A stretch of DNA of 64,000 bases from an uncultured Anaeroplasmataceae bacterium. GTDB taxonomy: Bacteria > Bacillota_I > Bacilli_A > Acholeplasmatales > Anaeroplasmataceae. Both the position numbers and the translations under genes were made by a program. Position 1 is the first letter of the stretch, and each line of letters starts with the position of its first letter. The stretch covers positions 1 through 64,000 of the forward strand of contig CAKQEA010000001.1 of NCBI GenBank assembly GCA_934229785.1, in the 5' to 3' direction. Below the pieces are notes generated by a model. That model was not told where the DNA came from. It saw only the letters and a program-made list of their open reading frames with translations, and made no database searches. This document shows positions 58,108-64,000 of this stretch, piece by piece.

Positions 58108-58344
58108 ATGAAAGTATTGGAGCATCTATTAGATATGTGTTCTTGTTCTGAAATATCTAAAGGAATAATTCATGTTATAAAAAAAGAAACTTTTGAAAAA
58201 TATAAAGAAAAAACTGATGAAAATGTAAATAAATATTATACTTTAAATTTATCTAAGATAGAAAATGAAACTATAGAAGATTATAAAACAATTATTAAGT
58301 ATTTTAATACTTTTGAATTTACATCAATTATGAATAAAAACTAA
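58108..58344 (+). CDS. Hypothetical 78-residue ORF between inverted repeats
   Basis: Charged, Lys/Glu/Asn-rich short protein (CSCSEISKGIIHVIKKETFE is its most distinctive stretch). No ribosome site precedes the ATG. SEISKGIIHVI faintly recalls the helix-turn-helix start of transposases, so it may be a remnant. Enclosed by the inverted repeat pair 57800/58435. Function unknown and expression doubtful. Confidence 0.25.
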   Translation: MKVLEHLLDMCSCSEISKGIIHVIKKETFEKYKEKTDENVNKYYTLNLSKIENETIEDYKTIIKYFNTFEFTSIMNKN

Positions 58345-58410
58345 TTTTGATAAAAACTTTAAAAATATTAAATTTAAATAAAAATACCATTTACACTTGA
58401 TAATGGTTTT

Positions 58411-58436
58411 TTAGCACAACAACTGCAAAACTCGGG
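58411..58436 (+). repeat. Dispersed repeat, copy C (short)
   Basis: TAGCACAACAACTGCAAAAC and the following CTCGGG repeat the last part of copy A at 27228-27280. Upstream similarity is absent. Confidence 0.75.
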
Positions 58437-58493
58437 ATGTTTGGAGTAATTATATTTAGTACATAATTTTTTAACTTGTTATGATATAATAAG

Positions 58494-58700
58494 ATGATTC
58501 ATACTCTTTATTATTCAAGACATATATTTGGATTAGAAAATAAATGTCATAAGATGCAAGTATCATTAAATAAAGTTAATCCTTTTAATACAAGCCTAAT
58601 AGGATATGAAAAATATGCAAAAAATAGAAAAATGACTATTCATCAAGCAGCGAGCTTTGTAATAGCAAGAAGATATCAAGGATTTATTGATAAACTATAA
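58494..58700 (+). pseudogene. TnpB-like protein, C-terminal fragment (copy 2)
   Basis: 68 codons matching the last 207 bases of the TnpB-like remnant at 24310-24837 with nine base differences. It keeps NPFNTSLIGYEKYAKNRK and HQAASFVIARRYQGFIDKL. The N-terminal three quarters are gone, including the RuvC Asp and Glu, so it cannot be a nuclease. Confidence 0.75.
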
Positions 58701-58926
58701 ATTAGATAATTTGTTCTTTTAAGGCAATTATATTACCAAGAGATAATATAATTGTTGCTTAAAGGGATATAAAAAGTATTAAATAGATTATAAGTTAGTT
58801 TTATGTATACCCCAAATAGTAAGACTTTATTAATTGGAGAATAGAATGAAATTATAATCTATAAAAGACTAGCCGTAAGGGCTAAAGTATATGAATTCTA
58901 TAGTTTTCTATACTTTATTTTACGGT
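58701..58926 (+). ncRNA. Conserved structured 3' region of the TnpB-like element, candidate omega-RNA (copy 2)
   Basis: Identical by eye to 24838-25063 over 226 bases, with the same hairpins. Identity ends at ACGGT (58922-58926), after which the flanks differ, as expected for an element boundary followed by a guide or target sequence. Confidence 0.55.
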
Positions 58927-58982
58927 AATAAGTTATGATTTTAAAAATTGAAAATGTAAAAATTAAGTTATTAGCTTCTATG

Positions 58983-59092
58983 TTTGAAAAGCGTATATTT
59001 TAGATTGAGAAAAAATTGCAAAAGCGTATTTTTTGATGTATAATAAAGTTTGAAAAGCGTATATTTTAATGTGCATTAAAGTTTGAGAAGCG
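58983..59092 (+). repeat. Four direct repeats with an exact 33-bp period
   Basis: TTTGAAAAGCG occurs at 58983, TTGCAAAAGCG at 59016, TTTGAAAAGCG at 59049 and TTTGAGAAGCG at 59082, each 33 bp apart and mostly followed by TATATTTT. The last copy runs into the ribosome site (GGAGG, 59093-59097) of the ATPase gene at 59107. They are likely operator iterons or promoter duplications. Confidence 0.8.
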
Positions 59093-59397
59093 GAGGTATG
59101 TAATATATGTATAGAAAGATTTCAAAATATATTGAAGAATACTTAGTAGGTAATGAAGATAAAATATTATGCATCGATGGTGTTATTGCGTAAAATGTAA
59201 CCCAAAAGGTTATATTATTATATAATATAAAAGTTCAGGTTTAATTCAGATTTTCTTATAAAAATTTGAATTAAGCCTTTTATTTTTTTTAAAAAATTGG
59301 TTTAGGGTGAAAAATAGCTTCACCCCCTAGCGTACAATAATACGTGGATGTGATTGAAGACATATAACAAAATTTAAAAAAATTAAAGTATTTAGAG

Positions 59398-59458
59398 CAA
59401 ATAAAGTGACAAATAAAGTGACAAATAAAGTGACAATTTTATATAGCTATGATATAAT
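59398..59458 (+). promoter_or_regulatory. Promoter of the AlbA_2 gene with 12-bp iterons
   Basis: GTGACAAATAAA is repeated in tandem from 59406, with a final GTGACA at 59430-59435 that acts as -35 for TATAAT at 59453-59458 (17-base spacer). The repeats look like binding sites for a local regulator. Confidence 0.65.
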
Positions 59459-59483
59459 AAAATTAAGGAGTTTTGATATAAAT

Positions 59484-60848
59484 ATGAACTTAGGAAAAGA
59501 AAATGAACAATTAGAATTTAAAAAGACTACTGGAGAAATTAAGGCTGCAATGGATGATATTTGTGCTATTTTGAATAAACATGGTTCGGGTACGTTATAT
59601 TTTGGTGTAAAACCAAATGGTGATGTTTGTGGTCAAGAAATAGGCGAATTAACATTAGATGATGTTGCAAGGACATGTAAAGAAGCAATTTCACCTATGA
59701 TATATCCAACAATTGAAGAAATTGAAATTGAAGAACTTAAATGTATAAAAGTTAGTTTTATTGGATATGAACGTCCTTACTCATCTTATGGTATTTACTA
59801 TAAACGAGTTGTAGATAGATCAGAAAAAATGACACCAGAAGAATTAAAAAATACTATGGCATCTACTGACTTTTCTTCTAAATGGGAAAATAATTTAACA
59901 AAGTTCGGTTTAGATGCTGTTGATAAAATTGCTCTTCAATCATTTTATGAAGAATCTATTTCATGTGGCCGATTAGAACCAATGATAAAATATGATGAAA
60001 GAGAGCTTTTGATTGGATTGGGAATATTTGAAAATGAATTATTAACAAATGCTGGTTATTATTTATTCTCAAATAAAAAACCGGTTGTGTTAAAAATAGC
60101 TACCTACTTAACAGATGAACGCATTAATTTTTCAGATATACGAAGAATAGAAGACAACATTTATAATCTAATAAGATATGCAAATTCATATATTAAAGAA
60201 AAAATGAATTGGAGAGTAGAACTAGGTAGTGAAACATCAAGAGTTGAAATCCCTGAGATACCACTTGATGCTCTTCGTGAGATTATAGTTAATTCATTTG
60301 CTCATGCAAATTATAGAGGTGAAACAGAAAATGAAATAGCGATAACCCCAACGCAAATTGAAATATATAATCCAGGTGAGTTTCCATTAAATTTAAATCC
60401 GGAAATGTTTGTTAAGTCAAAAAGGAAAAGTCATCCTCGAAATAAAGTAATTTTAAACACTCTATATAAATGTAAGGATGTTGAAATGTTTGGAAGTGGC
60501 TTTAAAAAGGTTTTTAGTTCTTGTGAACAAAATGATATTAAATTTGCTTATGAGTCTAATGAAGATGGCTTTTCGTTCATTTTTTATAGAAAAAATGTCC
60601 CTTTAAATGTCCCTTTAAATGTCTCTTTAAATACTAAAGTTAGATTACTTATTAATGATTATAAGGTGCTAGATGTTTTAAAAGGAAATCCAAATCAAAC
60701 AAGAGAAAATATTGCAGCTAAAATTGGAATAGACAAAAGAACTGTTCAACGAAGTTTAGATAGATTGGTTGAAGCAAAATATATAATGAGAATTGGGTCT
60801 AAAAAGACAGGTTATTGGGAAGTCATTAAAAAAAATTGTAATTTCTAA
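59484..60848 (+). CDS. AlbA_2 (Schlafen-type) domain plus HATPase_c_4 and winged-helix regulator-like protein
   Basis: A 454-residue protein. The N-terminal AlbA_2/Schlafen-like domain has LEFKKTTGEIKAAMDDICAI and SGTLYFGVKPNGDV. The middle holds the HATPase_c_4-type domain (LREIIVNSFAHANYRGE, then IEIYNPGEFP and HPRNKVI). A linker VPLNVPLNVSLN (12-bp DNA repeats at about 60597-60630) leads to a C-terminal winged helix (TRENIAAKIGIDKRTVQRSL). Such proteins are annotated as putative transcriptional regulators. Start 59484 follows AAGGAG; the GTG at 59406 lies upstream of the promoter's -10 and is not credible. It is the only gene inside the TIR segment. Confidence 0.85.
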   Translation: MNLGKENEQLEFKKTTGEIKAAMDDICAILNKHGSGTLYFGVKPNGDVCGQEIGELTLDDVARTCKEAISPMIYPTIEEIEIEELKCIKVSFIGYERPYSSYGIYYKRVVDRSEKMTPEELKNTMASTDFSSKWENNLTKFGLDAVDKIALQSFYEESISCGRLEPMIKYDERELLIGLGIFENELLTNAGYYLFSNKKPVVLKIATYLTDERINFSDIRRIEDNIYNLIRYANSYIKEKMNWRVELGSETSRVEIPEIPLDALREIIVNSFAHANYRGETENEIAITPTQIEIYNPGEFPLNLNPEMFVKSKRKSHPRNKVILNTLYKCKDVEMFGSGFKKVFSSCEQNDIKFAYESNEDGFSFIFYRKNVPLNVPLNVSLNTKVRLLINDYKVLDVLKGNPNQTRENIAAKIGIDKRTVQRSLDRLVEAKYIMRIGSKKTGYWEVIKKNCNF

Positions 60849-62148
60849 TAAAAGCATAAGTAAATAAGAATCAAACTATAATTGGGTAACAAAATCAGTA
60901 ATAACATGTGCCAGACAAGTAGGCAAATCTTATATAATTCGAGAATTATCACAAAAGCATTTTAAAAATTATGTAGAAGTTAATATGGCAGATGATAAAA
61001 TTGGAGATAAATTATTTGCAAATGTAAAAACAATCGAGGCTTTTTATATAGAACTTAGTGTTATTGCAGGAGATAAACTAGAAGATAGAGAAAATACAAT
61101 TGTTTTTATTGATGAAATTCAAGAATATCCTGAATTATTAACATTACTAAAACCATTAAAAAAAGACAATAGATATAAGTATATATGTAGTGGATCAGAA
61201 TTAGGAATTGCCTTTTCCAAATCAACGTTAACTCCAATGGAATCTATCATAGAAAAGAAAATGTATCCAATGGATTTTGAAGAATTTTTAATTGCAAATT
61301 CTATTGGTGAATTAGTTATCAATCATTTAAAAAAATCTTTTATTGAAAAAACATCATTAGACGAAGCATTACATAACAAAATATTACATTTGTTTAAAAC
61401 ATATTTGTATGTTGGAGGTATGCCTGATTCAGTAAAAACTTTTATTAAAACTAAAAATGTTGTGAAGATAAGAGAAATACAAAAAGATATTGTTAATTTT
61501 TATTATGAAGATGCTGCAAAATATGATAAAAAGAATAAATTGGTTATAAAAAGAATTTATGAAATGATTCCTTCAAATATTGAAAATAAAGTGAAAAGAA
61601 TTCAATATAAAAAGATTGAAAATATTGATGATGTAAGATATACGAAATATAATGATGAATTTGAATATCTTATTTCCTCCGGCATAGCTTTAGCTACGAA
61701 AGCTTGCAGTGAACCAAGGTTTCCTTTAATACAATCAAGTAGTAAGAACCTTATTAAATTATATATGAATGATGTAGGTTTATTGACAAATATACTATAT
61801 AAAAATAATATTAATGCAATTTTAGATGATTCGAAAGGTGTAAATTTAGGGGCAGTTTATGAAAGTGTTGTTGCACAAGAATTAAAAGCACATAATCATG
61901 AATTATACTATTTTGATAGAAGAAAGGTTGGAGAAGTCGATTTTTTAATTGATGATTATGATTCCTTAAATGTGCTACCTTTAGAAATAAAATCAGGGAA
62001 AGATTATAAAAATTTCAAAGCATTACCTAAGATTTTAGAAGACACAAACTACAAAATGACAAAATGTTATGTCTTAAGTAATCAAAGGGAAATAAAAAAA
62101 GTAGATAAAATAACATATTATCCTATTTATTATATAATGTTTTTATAG

Positions 62149-62462
62149 GTGGTAATTTTAGTATAGTTGTTTGCTGAGTAGCTCACTGAGTATATGCGAT
62201 AAGATAATTTAAACTTATGGAAAGATTTAATTTAAAAAAATAATTGCTATGTTCAACCAAAAAGTTGATAATTATAATATTCTATAATGGTACACAATAT
62301 GCCTAATATAAATCTATTGATATAGGTAATTTACATATTTCACTTTTTTTTATTTTTTTGTTTGTTTCATTGTGTTCATATATGTATATGTTTCCATAGC
62401 TTCTTACTTAATGATATATTTAATTTTTTTAAAAATATGATCTAATTTAAATAAGCTTGTAG
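62149..62462. other. Non-coding AT-rich spacer
   Basis: No credible open frame, promoter or terminator is seen between the ATPase remnant and the small membrane ORF. Confidence 0.5.
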
Positions 62463-62726
62463 ATGTCCATTTATCAACTTTTTTTGATTGAACGTAACAA
62501 AATAGTTAATTTTGACACATATATAATGCTTGGCTTGTCAACCATTATTTCCCTTATATTGGTTCCTATTTCAATTGCTATTATAAATGAAATATTTAGT
62601 AGTAAAGTGTGCTTATTTTCACTTTTGAAATATAAATTGGTATTTGTATTACTAATTGTTATATTTTTAACTTTTATTTCTTCTAAAATTGCTTTAAAAA
62701 AGCTAAATAAAAGATTTAATCTATAA
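62463..62726 (+). CDS. Small membrane protein, possibly the tail of an FtsX-like permease
   Basis: An 87-residue ORF with two hydrophobic helices (MLGLSTIISLILVPISIAII and LVFVLLIVIFLTFISSKIAL) and a basic end (KKLNKRFNL). This helix-loop-helix arrangement with a positively charged tail resembles the last two segments of FtsX-type ABC permeases. No strong ribosome site precedes the ATG, so it may be the remnant of a longer gene. Function unknown. Confidence 0.4.
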   Translation: MSIYQLFLIERNKIVNFDTYIMLGLSTIISLILVPISIAIINEIFSSKVCLFSLLKYKLVFVLLIVIFLTFISSKIALKKLNKRFNL

Positions 62727-62740
62727 TAGATAATATTTTT

Positions 62741-62776
62741 AAAAGCATTAGGAAATCCCTAATGCTTTTTTTAATA
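62741..62776. terminator. Bidirectional terminator overlapping the 3' end of murE
   Basis: AAAAGCATTAGG (62741-62752) and CCTAATGCTTTT (62758-62769) form a 12-bp stem with T runs on both strands. The murE stop codon at 62748-62750 lies inside the stem. Confidence 0.85.
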
Positions 62777-64000
62777 GATCACTATCACTATGATGAAAGA
62801 TATAATTTTTGATTATTTCTGTTTTTTCATTTCCCTTGCCTGTGATTAATACTATATCATTTTTATTTGCTAGACTTTTAGCTAACTTAATGGCATCAAA
62901 TCTTGACAAGGTTAAATAATAATCACCTTTTACCCTTGATGTTAAATCGGACATTATTTGAAAAATGCTTTCATTTTTAGGATCTTCTGATGTAAATATT
63001 GTTATATCTGCAAGAGTTGTGGCAATTTCACCTAACGCTTGTCTTTTGCTTGAATCCTTTTCTCCAGCTGCCCCTAAAACTAATATAGTTCTTCCTTTTT
63101 TTATTTCGTTAACATTATCTAAAAGGTTTTTTAAGGCATTTGGGGTATGTGCATAATCTATTATATATTCAATATCATTGTTTTTATATACCATAAATCT
63201 TCCATTTACTGAGTGAATTTTATGTAGTCCACTTTGAATATAATTTATAGGAATACCAATTTCATAAGCATAGGCAATTGCTGATAAAGCGTTATATATG
63301 TTATATTTTCCAAATAAATAGATGTGAAAGTTTGATAAGAATTTATTGTTATAATATACCTCAAACATAGAGCCTTTGGCTGTAATTTTATAGTTATGAA
63401 CACTATATGTTGCAGATTCCTTAAAGCCATAGGTGATTATTTTTGCATCAGTATGCTTGTAAATTTTTTTTGAATATGGATCATCTATGTTAATAACAAG
63501 TAGGCTTGTTCTATCTAGGCTTTCAAAAAGCTTGGCCTTGCATAAAAAATAATTTTTCATATTTTTGTGGGTATTTAGATGTTCATGACTTAAATTAGTA
63601 AATATTGCACCATCATAATTAATTCCTTCAACTCTTTTATCTAAAATTCCCTCAGATGAAACCTCCATAACTAAATCATGTACCTTACAGGCTTGAAATT
63701 CATTGTTTGCTTTATAAAATATTTCAGGAGAGGGAGTTGTATTTTTTGTTGGTATATTATTTTTTAAATATGATATACCATTTGTTCCGATATAAGCAGA
63801 AGGATTTATTTCGTTTAGGATTGAATATAATATAGTTGATGATGTTGTTTTACCATCAGTACCAGTTATTCCTATTGTGTAGATTTTTGTATAGTTATAA
63901 AAAATTTTAAGTAGTCTTATGTATTCAAGCTTAGGGTTGGCAGAATAAATGAAGTTTTCTTTAAAGTGAATTTTATTTGTTACTATAAATGAGGCTCCAT
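62748..64000 (-). CDS. murE: UDP-N-acetylmuramoyl-dipeptide ligase MurE, N-terminus beyond the window
   Basis: About 417 codons of the ligase that adds the third amino acid to the peptidoglycan peptide. The ATP loop GTDGKTT is visible near 63860, followed by GTNGISYL and TTPSPE, then MEVSSEGI, FTNLSHEHLNTHKNMKNY and DYAHTPNALKNLL. Where DAP-adding enzymes have DNPR, this reads TSEDPKNES, so lysine or another diamine is more likely than meso-DAP; this is an inference. The start is missing to the right (the frame is open to base 64000). An internal Met at 63668 is not the start, because conserved motifs lie upstream of it. Confidence 0.92.
   Translation of the reverse strand, partial: GASFIVTNKIHFKENFIYSANPKLEYIRLLKIFYNYTKIYTIGITGTDGKTTSSTILYSILNEINPSAYIGTNGISYLKNNIPTKNTTPSPEIFYKANNEFQACKVHDLVMEVSSEGILDKRVEGINYDGAIFTNLSHEHLNTHKNMKNYFLCKAKLFESLDRTSLLVINIDDPYSKKIYKHTDAKIITYGFKESATYSVHNYKITAKGSMFEVYYNNKFLSNFHIYLFGKYNIYNALSAIAYAYEIGIPINYIQSGLHKIHSVNGRFMVYKNNDIEYIIDYAHTPNALKNLLDNVNEIKKGRTILVLGAAGEKDSSKRQALGEIATTLADITIFTSEDPKNESIFQIMSDLTSRVKGDYYLTLSRFDAIKLAKSLANKNDIVLITGKGNEKTEIIKNYIFHHSDSDLLKKALGIS

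Larger units (their letters stand above)
59181..60906. mobile_element. TIR-bounded 1.7-kb segment inserted in the ATPase P-loop
   Basis: The ends 59181-59203 and 60884-60906 are imperfect 23-bp inverted repeats sharing TGTTATT at the outside and GT(A/T)ACCC at the inside. The sequence GTG occurs on both outer flanks and may be the target duplication. The segment interrupts the DUF4143 ATPase gene and carries one gene (AlbA_2/HATPase regulator) and no recognisable transposase, so it would need a helper to move. Confidence 0.6.
59107..62148 (+). pseudogene. AAA-type ATPase with DUF4143 domain, split by an insertion
   Basis: The first part (MYRKISKYIEEYLVGNEDKI then LCIDG, 59107-59180) is the usual start of this family and stops at a TAA at 59191. 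The rest resumes at about 60907 with ARQVGKSYIIRELSQKHF, giving the P-loop GARQVGKS only if both parts are joined. Then come Walker B IVFIDEIQEYP, SGSELGIAF, the DUF4143 domain with YVGGMPDSVKTF, and a C-terminal nuclease-like part (VGEVDFLI then LEIKSGKDYKNFKAL, the PD-(D/E)XK pattern). The downstream open frame begins at ATG 60985, past the P-loop, and could be made as a truncated protein. Confidence 0.8.

Noticed and set aside
57795..58436. Repeat copies A, B and C with a hairpin-rich region as remains of a CRISPR array with a tracrRNA
   Set aside because: The copies are not regularly spaced, no cas genes are present, the repeat length does not fit a usual 36-bp type II repeat, and one copy lies 30 kb away.
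58983..59092. The 33-bp periodic repeats as a short CRISPR array
   Set aside because: The conserved part is only about 11-20 bp, the intervening sequence is also similar between units, and the last unit contains a ribosome site.
59406..59483. GTG at 59406 as start of the AlbA_2 protein (would add NKVTNKVT repeats)
   Set aside because: The promoter -35 and -10 lie inside this stretch and AAGGAG precedes the ATG at 59484.
63245..63430. Short minus-strand frame within murE
   Set aside because: It is a different frame on the same strand as murE and lies over conserved ligase sequence.

Overview
The window is AT-rich DNA from a low-GC Gram-positive bacterium, probably a gut member of the Bacilli/Erysipelotrichia/RF39-like Bacillota. 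The evidence is strong AGGAGG/GAGGTG ribosome sites, many lipoproteins with L-A-S-C lipoboxes, a MurE ligase, YlmE/YlmH and YtfI/YtfJ gene pairs, and short T-tailed hairpin terminators. TGA is a normal stop here (for example at the end of aspA), so the standard bacterial code applies and not the Mycoplasma code. The species cannot be named from the sequence.

Layout. 1-75: 3' end (domains V and VI) of a group II intron. 484-17647: a peptide-use operon with a lipoprotein, OppA, OppB, OppC, OppD, OppF, a small membrane protein, a giant cell-surface subtilisin with BspA-type repeats, and a lipoprotein. 17692-19728: an Lrp/AsnC regulator divergent from aspartate ammonia-lyase. 20046-23709: housekeeping genes (YggS/YlmE, YlmH, MTA/SAH nucleosidase, YtfI-like, YtfJ-like, RNase H). 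23710-25138: IS66-like and TnpB-like remnants with a conserved structured 3' region. 25231-38545: intracellular alpha-glucan breakdown (GH133 debranching enzyme, cytoplasmic pullulanase, MalQ, glycogen phosphorylase, a HAD phosphatase and a LacI-type regulator), with a MATE transporter and an AraC regulator in between. 38551-40300: a decayed IS1182-like element. 40708-54988: surface glycan use (GH2 beta-galactosidase, secreted GH13 amylase, GH53 galactanase, maltodextrin ABC transporter, extracellular pullulanase). 55108-57699: broken galT, an IS110-like remnant and intact galK. 57725-62148: a mosaic of repeats, hairpin-rich DNA, a second TnpB-like remnant, and an AAA ATPase gene split in its P-loop by a TIR-bounded segment carrying an AlbA_2/HATPase gene. 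62748-64000: murE, cut by the window end.

How the genes work together. Surface protease and Opp importer form a protein-to-amino-acid route. Surface pullulanase and amylase cut starch to maltodextrins, MalEFG plus an MsmX-type ATPase import them, and pullulanase, MalQ, debranching enzyme and phosphorylase convert them to glucose and glucose-1-phosphate. Galactanase, GH2 beta-galactosidase and GalK form a galactan/galactose route, but the local galT is broken. Similar 14-bp CcpA/LacI-type operator candidates lie at the promoters of pulA, malQ-glgP, the LacI gene itself and malE, suggesting one regulon.

Most unusual items: a pair of TnpB-like remnants whose 226-bp non-coding 3' regions are identical while the coding parts have drifted (candidate omega-RNA); the TIR-bounded AlbA_2/HATPase segment inside an ATPase P-loop; four 33-bp-period repeats ahead of that ATPase; a hairpin-rich transcript candidate at 57849-58014; and an IS110 remnant with a candidate bridge-RNA leader. 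All calls are by eye; no search or folding program was run.
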